Assembly (NCBI GenBank): GCA_027024205.1
Contig: JALVST010000033.1
Coordinates: 1 to 48,096 of the forward strand
Origin: Flavobacteriales bacterium
Lineage (GTDB): Bacteria > Bacteroidota > Bacteroidia > Flavobacteriales > Flavobacteriaceae
DNA: 48,096 nucleotides
Reading direction: 5' to 3'
Under the pieces are notes generated by a model. That model ran no database searches. It saw nothing but the letters and a program-made list of their open reading frames with translations, and was not told where the DNA came from. Below, one piece after another: positions 41,561 to 48,096 of this stretch (the first letter of the stretch is position 1; each line of letters begins with the position of its first letter). The position numbers were made by a program, and so were the translations under genes.

Positions 41561-42718
41561 TTAATCGAAAAAATCGTCTGTCCGGAGTGTCGAAGATGTT
41601 TGTTTTTTGCCAGTTACCGGTATACCGAAAGTATTTTTGATAAATTCGGGATCTACATCATAGTGATTGAGAATACCTTCGGTGATTTTCCACAGATTTT
41701 GTGTATCGGGTTCTTTGTCAAAACCAAATGTTAATCCTTGGAACGGATAACCGGTATCGATAAGTTTGGGTAAAATGTATTGGTTCATCAGTTTTTCTAT
41801 CCAAGCACGGTCGGAGTCGTGGATTTGGTCGGTGATGTCTTTGCCTACCTGTTCTTTTGCCCGGGAACCTTCGTGGCTGTCTTGTCCGATGACACTACCA
41901 TTGATGAGTTTGGACACTTCGGCATTGGCCAGTTTGATGAGATTACCATATACTTCGCCGTTTGATTTGGCTGATTCTACAAATTCAATCATTTCGTCAT
42001 TATCGATAATGGCATAAAAGGCGGTGCTCATCTCCAGCATCATTTGTTCCATACGGTTGAGACTTTCGCGGTCTTTTGTATTTGTTTTTGCTATACGTAT
42101 AGGCATACCGAATATTTCGGTAAACTCACTCCAAGCACTTTGAGCAAATCGTTTAAACAAGACGTGTGGAACGGCTTTATTGAGCAATCCGAGGTCTTTT
42201 TTTTCGCCTATTTCTATCAACCAAGCTTTATATTCCGGGGCATTATAGTTGATGCCTTTGTCGTCATTGGGTTGTTTGAGAAACAAACTTTGTTCGGGGA
42301 CGATATGCCCGCGCGGGATTAATTCCAATTGCGTAATCTCGCCGTTGTCAATTTCACTGATTTGGATAAGCGAATGACCGTAAAAACGGGTTTCTATGAT
42401 CCATTTGAGGAGTTTGTCAAACCAATTTTTTCGGAGTAATTGTGTTTTGTCACTGATATTGCCTTTTTGGTCTGTCAATTTGAACGAAGCACCCGTAACG
42501 GCCAGTGTTCTTTTTTGAATTTCGGCCGTCAGGTGGGCATCCAACATAATATCGTCATAAATTTCGTATAATCTGAACCGTCTCTGTTTGAAAGGATTTT
42601 CGGCCAGAGAGAGAGCCGCTTGCCATTTTTGTATATCGTTTCGTGCGCGTCTTTTTATTTGCCACACGATATTGTCAAGGACTTTGTTTGGTCTTTTTTT
42701 GATACTTTTTTTAGTCAT
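41561..42718 (-). CDS. Mu gp29-like portal protein (DUF935)
   Basis: The 385-residue protein carries the DUF935 signature: IYDDIMLDAHLTAEIQKRTLAV near the start, then LPKLIDTGYPFQG and EVSKLINGSVIGQDSHEGSRA in the middle and C-terminal part. DUF935 is the portal of Mu-type phages, the dodecamer through which DNA enters the head. It is shorter than Mu gp29 (about 510) but complete in its core. It lies 21 bp after the gp36-like gene in the head operon. Confidence 0.9.
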   Translation of the reverse strand: MTKKSIKKRPNKVLDNIVWQIKRRARNDIQKWQAALSLAENPFKQRRFRLYEIYDDIMLDAHLTAEIQKRTLAVTGASFKLTDQKGNISDKTQLLRKNWFDKLLKWIIETRFYGHSLIQISEIDNGEITQLELIPRGHIVPEQSLFLKQPNDDKGINYNAPEYKAWLIEIGEKKDLGLLNKAVPHVLFKRFAQSAWSEFTEIFGMPIRIAKTNTKDRESLNRMEQMMLEMSTAFYAIIDNDEMIEFVESAKSNGEVYGNLIKLANAEVSKLINGSVIGQDSHEGSRAKEQVGKDITDQIHDSDRAWIEKLMNQYILPKLIDTGYPFQGLTFGFDKEPDTQNLWKITEGILNHYDVDPEFIKNTFGIPVTGKKQTSSTLRTDDFFD

Positions 42719-42739
42719 ATTTCCTATACATTTAATATT

Positions 42740-43141
42740 TTAATAATAATGATTGAATTTTTTACCGGTTCCGTATCGCAACGGTGTGCCTTCTTTGTCG
42801 TTTTTGACCGGTAATCCTGGATTTATTTCTCCCAGTGCCAATTTGTTAAGCCATTGCATAGCGGCGTCATACCGTTCTTTACGCAGTTCCGGGATATGGT
42901 CGGGGCTGATATTGGCGTGCAGATGCCAAAGCATCAGATCGATAAGAATACTTTTTAGAGGTTCTTGCAAAGGCGGTGAAAAGATACCGTCTGCATCGTA
43001 TCGCACGGCTATAAAACTTTTCATAGTGGCAACCGAAAGGTTTTCGGCTTTGTCGAGCATATTATTGTTACCGCCCGTAAGTGTTTGCAGGTCGGTATCG
43101 TTTATCAATAGTTTTAAATCGTCTTGTGTTATAAAGTTCAT
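42740..43141 (-). CDS. Mu gp36-like head-tail connector (DUF1320)
   Basis: The 133-residue protein resembles DUF1320/gp36: MNFITQDDLKLLI start, SFIAVRYDADGIF and LMLWHLHANISPDHIPELRKERYDAAMQWLNKLALGEI are characteristic. It acts at the head-tail interface. In Mu the gp36 gene follows the capsid gene; here it is moved between the large terminase and portal genes on the opposite strand, 4 bp from the terminase stop. Confidence 0.82.
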   Translation of the reverse strand: MNFITQDDLKLLINDTDLQTLTGGNNNMLDKAENLSVATMKSFIAVRYDADGIFSPPLQEPLKSILIDLMLWHLHANISPDHIPELRKERYDAAMQWLNKLALGEINPGLPVKNDKEGTPLRYGTGKKFNHYY

Positions 43142-43145
43142 AATA

Positions 43146-44654
43146 TTAAAATTTGCGGTTTTCTCTTTTTTTGATGATATAATTGTGTTTTGATATTCTC
43201 ATATCTTTTGACAGTAACCAAATAGCGCCTTCGAGGGCGTCGGGGCCGTCATCGTGAGCTTTGGAGCCTTTTTCAAAGCTCAACAGTTGGTCGATGAGTG
43301 TTATCATATCGGGGTTGTTTTTTTCTTTTTTATTAAAACGTATCAGTCCTTTTTCAAAGATTGGCGATAAGGCTTCGATACGGGCGAATTTGTCCGGTTT
43401 TTTACGGGCATCTTTTCGAAGCGGAAATATAATATTGTGTTTTTGGGCTTCGCGGTCAAATTCATCGATAATCAGGTCTTGGGCAAAATTGGCTTCCATA
43501 TAGTATTCGCAGACCACGCTGTCGGGCAATGACCGGTAATGATGAAACAACCAACGGATAAGCTCACCGATGCCTGTTTTGCGGACAAAAGCTTGCAATA
43601 CGTCAAAATGTTTACCGTCGGTACCTAACACGACCACGGCTTTGTAGTCGGCGGTTCTGCCCGACTTAAAAGAGGGGTCTATGTAAGCCAAAAGACGTTT
43701 ATACCGGCTGTAAGGCAGGCGTGGTTCCCAGCGGATCCATTCGGGTTTGAATATACTGCCTTCTGTAATGGGATTGTTAAAGAGTTCTTTTTGTGCCCGC
43801 CGGTAGCCCATTTGTTCTATCAGGGCGTTGATTTCTATTATTGAATAATTTTCGGGCCAAGCGGGTTTTCCGTTTTTGTCCAGCGCATCAACGCGTATGG
43901 TTTTGAATGCCGGATTATCGGACAGGCGTGCAATGATGCTGTTTTTGGCGATTTTGTTGCCCACGGCTATGAATCGTCCGCGTCCCATTGCCATGGCGCC
44001 CAGTAGTGCCGTAAGTGTCCAGTCGTAAAGTTTGTTTACCCGGTCGGGATTACGGACAATTTCGTCATCGTCTATATCGTCCATTACGATATAATCCGGT
44101 CTGTATTGACGATAACGCAATCCGCGGGGGCTTTGTCCGCGTCCGAGTGCAAAAAAGGCACGGTCATCGCGGGTTACAAATTTACCTTCTTCCCAAGCAC
44201 CTGTTTTTATTTGCTGTCCAAAATCATTTATATAACGTTGATTGTATTGTAGTTCGGCTTGAATATCACCGAGCAATGTAGCGGCGGCATCATAAGATTT
44301 GCCTACCAATACCATGACGTTAAATTCCCGATTATCTTGTATTTTGAGCCAAAGCGGCATAAATATATCGGCGTGTGTGCTTTTGGCGTGTCCGCGTGCC
44401 CACATCAGCACCAGGCGCACTTTGGGGTTGGATTTGACCAGTTTGGCGGTTTGTAATTGAAATTTGGCCGTTTTTGCCTTGGCATAATGCGGAAAATAAT
44501 ATTCTACAAAGTAAGCATAGTCTTTTTTGACCTTTTCGATGCGTTTTTGTTTGTCGGTATCGCTCTCAAAAGGGTCTATTTGTGTTTGTTCGAATATGAG
44601 TTTGGTTTGCAACCTGAATCTTTTCAGGGCTTCTTTGTCTTTAATTTTTGCCAT
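43146..44654 (-). CDS. Phage terminase large subunit, Mu gp28-like
   Basis: The 502-residue protein has an ATPase domain and a nuclease domain. Walker A is ARGHAKST (86-93), Walker B YIVMDDIDD with Asp192/Asp193, and the RNase H-like nuclease starts at Asp326 in LAYIDPSFKSG. A later acidic patch includes HDDGPDALEGAI near residue 470. These catalytic residues are all present. It packages DNA into the prohead by headful cutting in Mu-like phages. It is downstream of the small subunit by 93 bp. Confidence 0.92.
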   Translation of the reverse strand: MAKIKDKEALKRFRLQTKLIFEQTQIDPFESDTDKQKRIEKVKKDYAYFVEYYFPHYAKAKTAKFQLQTAKLVKSNPKVRLVLMWARGHAKSTHADIFMPLWLKIQDNREFNVMVLVGKSYDAAATLLGDIQAELQYNQRYINDFGQQIKTGAWEEGKFVTRDDRAFFALGRGQSPRGLRYRQYRPDYIVMDDIDDDEIVRNPDRVNKLYDWTLTALLGAMAMGRGRFIAVGNKIAKNSIIARLSDNPAFKTIRVDALDKNGKPAWPENYSIIEINALIEQMGYRRAQKELFNNPITEGSIFKPEWIRWEPRLPYSRYKRLLAYIDPSFKSGRTADYKAVVVLGTDGKHFDVLQAFVRKTGIGELIRWLFHHYRSLPDSVVCEYYMEANFAQDLIIDEFDREAQKHNIIFPLRKDARKKPDKFARIEALSPIFEKGLIRFNKKEKNNPDMITLIDQLLSFEKGSKAHDDGPDALEGAIWLLSKDMRISKHNYIIKKRENRKF

Positions 44655-44747
44655 TTAAAGGGTTTTTACAGGTTAAAACATATCATAATATTACTTTTAT
44701 GAGAAAATGTCTCATTTTTGAGGTTTAACGCCGATTAAACAATGTTT

Positions 44748-45194
44748 TTATCTCACTCCTTTTTCGCCGGCTTTCATTTCTATAAATTCACTCAATAAGC
44801 CGGTTATCTTTTTGACTTCTCCCGGGTGTTTTGATTGCAACCAATATATTAGTTCTTCGCTTACTTCTATATATATGTGTAAAGGTGATTCGGATAGACT
44901 TTCTATTTCTTTACGAATGACTGCTTTGGCATCGCTCATTTCTTTGTTTGGGATGCCGTCCAGTTCCTTGTCTATATACTCATTGATACGTTTGAGTTGT
45001 CTGTAAGCATCTTGCAAGAGTTGTTTGCGGGTGATGCTTTCTATGGCTTTGAGCTGGTCCCAGTTTTCATCGTTTATCCACTTACGCAAAGTTTTTTCGG
45101 TAATACCGGCAATTTTTGCAATGTCTTTGCGGCTCATATCCGATTTAAGATAGAGACTTTTTGCCGTCAGTTTTTTTTCTTTATAAGATGCCAT
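44748..45194 (-). CDS. Terminase small subunit, Mu gp27-like
   Basis: The protein has 148 residues from the ATG at 45194 (MASYKEKKLTAKSLYLKS). The longer frame from 45254 starts with an unrelated hydrophobic segment and is less likely. A helix-turn-helix (MSRKDIAKIAGITEKTLRKW) recognises DNA, and coiled helices follow for oligomerisation. It is the first gene of the leftward packaging/head operon and precedes the large subunit, the expected place for a terminase small subunit. Confidence 0.75.
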   Translation of the reverse strand: MASYKEKKLTAKSLYLKSDMSRKDIAKIAGITEKTLRKWINDENWDQLKAIESITRKQLLQDAYRQLKRINEYIDKELDGIPNKEMSDAKAVIRKEIESLSESPLHIYIEVSEELIYWLQSKHPGEVKKITGLLSEFIEMKAGEKGVR

Positions 45195-45415
45195 AACTTT
45201 TTTATCACAAAATTCGGTTTTATTAAGAAGTGATAAAATTTTTTGTTTGACCATTAAACCGGATTATGACAAATGGTTACAGAATTTGATACAACTGTTA
45301 AATTCCGATTTGGAAAGCGAGCGAAAGCCCTGCAATTTTGTAGTTGATGAATTGATGAATTGAGGAATTGAGGAAATGAGGAATTGAGGAGTTTTATATT
45401 AAAATAAAGTTATTT
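45195..45415. promoter_or_regulatory. Divergent late promoter region with tandem repeat
   Basis: This 221-bp region separates the divergent head and capsid operons, so it must hold both late promoters. Six 8-bp units, TTGATGAA twice, TTGAGGAA twice, ATGAGGAA and TTGAGGAG, lie at 45344-45391, 25 bp before the protease start. No TAnnTTTG box is convincing, as expected for activator-dependent late promoters. Confidence 0.5.
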
Positions 45416-46321
45416 ATGGAAAAGCGATTTGTATTGAGCGACGGTTCTGTTAATTCACATGGTTTCAGGTTGGATATGGAAAAGATTCAATTGGAGCGTT
45501 TTCGTTCCAATCCCGTTATGTTATACAATCATTATGATTTGATAGGCAAGTGGACTGATATATCGCTGGAAGACGGTGTTTTGACGGCTATTCCCGATTT
45601 TATGGACGATAAGGATGAGCCGGTTGCATTGAAAGTAAAGAAACGGGTATCAAACGGTTATTTAAAAGGAGCGAGCTTGGGTATTCGCATTTTAGAGGTA
45701 AGAGAGCAAAGCGGCGAGCCTCCTGTTGTAACGGCTGAGGTTTTGGAAGCAAGTATTGTCGATATACCGGCTAATGCCAATGCTTTGGCTTTGTATGACG
45801 AATCCGGTAAACGTTTGGAAGGAGAAGCATACCGGTTGGCACTAAAAACAATCAGTAAACCAAAGACCACTATTAAACATTATAATAATAATATGGAATT
45901 AAACAAAGACACATTGTCAAAACTCGGCTTGGGAGCTAATCCGGGTATTGAAGCTATCGATGCGGCTATAAAAGAATTAGTTGCTGAGAAAGAGTTACTG
46001 CAAAAAGAATTGCAGGATTTGAAACAAAAGCAAATAAACGATTTGCTTGATACGGCTATACGTGAAGGGCGTTTACAAGCCGGATTGAAAGAGAAATATG
46101 CCAAGTTGGCCGAAAAGGATTTTGAATTGTTTGCCGAGACTTTAAAATCCTTGCCAAAGGCATCAAAGTTGCCGGAAGTTGAACCGGTTGAAAAAGGTGA
46201 TGCCCGTTTGTCGGGACGAGAGGATTGGACTTTTAATGATTGGCGCAAAAAAGATCCTTCGGGTCTGTTGCACATCAAGAAGACTGATACGGAATTGTAT
46301 CAAAAAATTTTAAACAAGTAA
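45416..46321 (+). CDS. Prohead protease fused to scaffold, Mu I-like
   Basis: The 301-residue protein has an HK97-type (U35) protease domain at 1-140. His39 is in NHYDLIGKW, Ser87 in LKGASLGIRIL, and VDIPANANALAL is the conserved C-terminal strand. A scaffold part follows (160-301), helical and charged with a coiled coil at about 178-205. An internal ATG at 45893 (MELNKDTLSKLGL) in a favourable AT-rich context could make the scaffold alone, like gpZ of Mu. It is first in the capsid operon, 13 bp before the capsid gene. Confidence 0.87.
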   Translation: MEKRFVLSDGSVNSHGFRLDMEKIQLERFRSNPVMLYNHYDLIGKWTDISLEDGVLTAIPDFMDDKDEPVALKVKKRVSNGYLKGASLGIRILEVREQSGEPPVVTAEVLEASIVDIPANANALALYDESGKRLEGEAYRLALKTISKPKTTIKHYNNNMELNKDTLSKLGLGANPGIEAIDAAIKELVAEKELLQKELQDLKQKQINDLLDTAIREGRLQAGLKEKYAKLAEKDFELFAETLKSLPKASKLPEVEPVEKGDARLSGREDWTFNDWRKKDPSGLLHIKKTDTELYQKILNK

Positions 46322-46334
46322 AAATAGAAAGCGT

Positions 46335-47339
46335 ATGAAAACACTTATTAAAGTTGTAACGGGATTGTTTGCGGTTATGCTGTTAGCGGTAGCCGTTGGT
46401 ATGGTAACGGGATTTTCGCCATTGGCGGTTTTCGGTGGTATTTTATTCTTATCACTGTTTAACAAGCGTCAAAGCGGTGTTTTATTGGCCGGTGTCAATA
46501 AAGAGATTTGGCTTCCGGAGATATTGGAGAACTTTTTTCCGGATTCGGCCTTTTTGTCTAATGCTCGGAATTTTGATGCCTTTGTTGAGAATGATAAAAT
46601 TAACTTGGCCGAAGCAGGTGTATCGCCTGATGTATTGATTAATAACACGACTTATCCTGTTCCGGTAGAGGAACGTGCTGATACACCGATAGCCATTGAA
46701 TTGGATTATTATGATACCAAAAACACGGTTATCCGTAATGCCGCTAAGGTAGAATTATCTTATGACAAACTTCAATCGGTGATTTACGGTCATAAACAAT
46801 CATTGCAAACAAAATTTGCCGAGAAAGCCATTCACGCTTATGCGCCTGACAGTGACGGGATTTTTACGCCCGTATTACCGACAACGGGAGATGCTAATCC
46901 CGATACGACCAAGAAAATCAGTTTTGAAGACATTTTGAAATTGTTCAAACGTTTTAATGAGGTTGATTTGCCGGGTAACCGGGTGTTGGTTTTACATCCG
47001 CAACACGAAGCGGAGTTGATGTCCGAGGATTTGAAGCTTTACAAAGAGGTTATGAATACTCAAAACCTGTTTGGGTTTAAGGTATTCCGTTTTAGCAAGA
47101 TGCCTGTTTTTGACAAGACGACCGGTCATAAGAAGCCTTTTGGTTCGGCATCCGGTTCGAACGATACGATTGCATCGGTTGCTTATGTTGAAACGGAAGT
47201 TATGCGTGCATTGGGCAGTATGGATATGTTCTTTAAAGAGAAAGATCCGGAAGCCCGTGGCGATATCATCGGTTTCCAAATGCGCGGTATTGCTTTGCCT
47301 ATCCGCGGTAAAGGTATTGCGGCTATTTATACGGCTTGA
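46335..47339 (+). CDS. Major capsid protein, Mu gpT-like
   Basis: The 334-residue protein shows the HK97-fold arrangement after residue 50. WLPEILENFFPDSAFLSNARN, YPVPVEERADTPIAIELDYYDTKNT and a long C-terminal P-loop region with GFQMRGIALPIRG match Bacteroidota Mu-like capsids. The N-terminal about 45 residues are strongly hydrophobic with two helix-like stretches (residues 5-26 and 28-45), which a capsid protein does not need. This segment may be a delta domain removed by the protease, or a signal for membrane association. The stop TGA overlaps the next start by 1 nt. Confidence 0.85.
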   Translation: MKTLIKVVTGLFAVMLLAVAVGMVTGFSPLAVFGGILFLSLFNKRQSGVLLAGVNKEIWLPEILENFFPDSAFLSNARNFDAFVENDKINLAEAGVSPDVLINNTTYPVPVEERADTPIAIELDYYDTKNTVIRNAAKVELSYDKLQSVIYGHKQSLQTKFAEKAIHAYAPDSDGIFTPVLPTTGDANPDTTKKISFEDILKLFKRFNEVDLPGNRVLVLHPQHEAELMSEDLKLYKEVMNTQNLFGFKVFRFSKMPVFDKTTGHKKPFGSASGSNDTIASVAYVETEVMRALGSMDMFFKEKDPEARGDIIGFQMRGIALPIRGKGIAAIYTA

Positions 47340-47752
47340 TGCGTGATATTGATTACATAGTGATACATTGTTCAGCGACGCCTTCTCATCTTGACATCGG
47401 TGCCGCCGATATAGACCGGTGGCACCGTGAGAGGGGGTTTCGTAAGATAGGTTATCACTTTGTTATCAGGCTTAACGGTGTATTGGAGACCGGCAGGGAT
47501 TTGAAAGAACCCGGGGCTCATGCCCGTGGATATAATCGTAACAGTATCGGGATTTGCTATGTTGGTGGTTTGAATGAAGCCGGTTATCCGTCCGATACCA
47601 GAACAGAAGCACAAAAAACGACATTGACGAGTTTGGTCAAAGCTTTTCACAATATTTGGCCTTCGGCAAAGATTGTTGGACACAGGGAATTACCGGGTGT
47701 TCATAAAGATTGCCCTTGTTTTGATGTTGAAGAATTAAGAAATCTGATTTAA
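47339..47752 (+). CDS. N-acetylmuramoyl-L-alanine amidase (endolysin)
   Basis: The protein has 137 residues from the ATG at 47339, which overlaps the capsid TGA. It is a minimal amidase_2/PGRP fold like T7 lysozyme. The Zn ligands are His10 (VIHCSATP), His115 (GHRELPG) and Cys125 (KDCPCFD), with Tyr39 (IGYHF) as catalytic residue. It cleaves the amide between MurNAc and L-Ala for host lysis. No signal peptide or holin is visible in the window. Confidence 0.93.
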   Translation: MRDIDYIVIHCSATPSHLDIGAADIDRWHRERGFRKIGYHFVIRLNGVLETGRDLKEPGAHARGYNRNSIGICYVGGLNEAGYPSDTRTEAQKTTLTSLVKAFHNIWPSAKIVGHRELPGVHKDCPCFDVEELRNLI

Positions 47753-47765
47753 AAAAAAAATTGTT

Positions 47766-48017
47766 ATGGAAAAACATTTGAATGTATTAAAAGAAGCTTT
47801 TGAATATAACCAAGTTGATGCGGTTATATTGATAGACGACGGGACTGTTTTTTTGACAAAAGCCAAAAATTTGGCGGTTGACTATGCCCGTAAAAAAGGA
47901 TTGAAGTGGCAAATTGTCAAACGAGAGGATTTGAATCAATCTGACAAAGAGCCTGACAAAGAGCCTGACAAAGGTTCGGGTAAAGGTAAGAAATCCGGTC
48001 AAAGTGGTAAGAAATAA
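47766..48017 (+). CDS. Unknown phage protein with charged C-terminal repeats
   Basis: The 83-residue protein is not recognised. Residues 1-52 form a small alpha/beta region (DAVILIDDGTVFLTKAKNLAVDYARKKGL). The tail is a low-complexity repeat of DKEP units and a Gly/Ser/Lys-rich end. It lies between amidase and sheath, so it may assist lysis or tail assembly. Function unknown. Confidence 0.6.
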   Translation: MEKHLNVLKEAFEYNQVDAVILIDDGTVFLTKAKNLAVDYARKKGLKWQIVKREDLNQSDKEPDKEPDKGSGKGKKSGQSGKK

Positions 48018-48028
48018 AAACGTGTATT

Positions 48029-48096
48029 ATGAATGAATTAATTATACAAAAGACAAATGGCGGTTTGGGACGTCGTATGCCTACTGAGGACGGTGT
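48029..48096 (+). CDS. Tail sheath protein, DUF2586-like, 5' partial
   Basis: The 22 visible residues begin MNELIIQKTNGGLGRRMPTE. The short pattern KxxGGLGRR followed by DG is typical of the start of DUF2586 sheath proteins from Mu-like phages. The frame is open to the window edge. It indicates a contractile tail. Confidence 0.55.
   Translation, partial: MNELIIQKTNGGLGRRMPTEDG

Larger units (their letters stand above)
35000..48096. mobile_element. Mu-like transposable prophage, right end outside the window
   Basis: The region carries a Mu-type gene set: repressor, small early regulator, transposase-like N-terminus, MuB/DnaC-like ATPase, two terminase subunits, gp29-like portal, MuF, gpG-like, gp36-like, protease-scaffold, capsid and DUF2586 sheath. 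The left boundary lies in the noncoding stretch 34870-35696 but is not resolved; 35000 is a placeholder. The sheath gene runs off the window, so the right end and target duplication cannot be seen. Confidence 0.85.

Overview
The window reads as a chromosomal segment of an AT-rich Bacteroidota, most likely a flavobacterium-like polysaccharide degrader. The signs are a SusC/SusD pair, a hybrid two-component regulator, several lipoprotein sulfatases, Mrp/NifU/KasIII-type housekeeping genes of the Bacteroidota kind, and promoters of the TTTG-N20-TAnnTTTG type with no clear Shine-Dalgarno sequences.

Layout. 1-515: two tRNA-Arg genes inside a patch of tandemly duplicated, decayed tRNA copies whose anticodon arm has been replaced by a palindrome. 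557-4203: a small unknown membrane protein, then a leftward envelope-stress-like operon (DUF4870, PadR, PspC, two LiaF-like membrane proteins). 4614-8676: a hotdog protein, a 166-bp MITE-like element, an HvfA-like KCG-repeat peptide with DoxX, an SDR, a DUF192 lipoprotein and a degenerate response regulator. The DUF4870 and HvfA operons carry matching promoter-like motifs, TGTAA-N17-CG(T/A)C.

8730-25739: a polysaccharide utilisation locus. Running leftward are a sulfatase, a terminator, a hybrid two-component system (HTCS), SusC, SusD and three more sulfatases. A GH5 endoglucanase-like gene is divergent. This points to uptake and desulfation of a sulfated glycan; the substrate is not determinable here. 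25750-34843: housekeeping genes (Crp/Fnr regulator, NifU, Mrp, a K+ channel, ribosomal protein S1, D-aminoacyl-tRNA deacylase, a KasIII-like synthase, 3-hydroxyacyl-CoA dehydrogenase, Pcm).

About 35000-48096 (running off the window): a Mu-like, contractile-tailed transposable prophage. It has a LexA/CI-type S24 repressor and a small early regulator. The transposition region appears collapsed: a transposase-like N-terminus runs out of frame into the C-terminal half of a DnaC/MuB-like ATPase with no P-loop. Small accessory genes follow. A leftward head module (small and large terminase, gp36-like, portal, MuF, gpG-like, tail-terminator-like) faces a rightward capsid/lysis/tail module (protease-scaffold, capsid, amidase, sheath). 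The MuF head protein carries a C-terminal extension resembling phage-borne nuclease effectors and ends in a 54-nt three-helix hairpin. The noncoding left end holds several families of short repeats that could be transposase or repressor sites.
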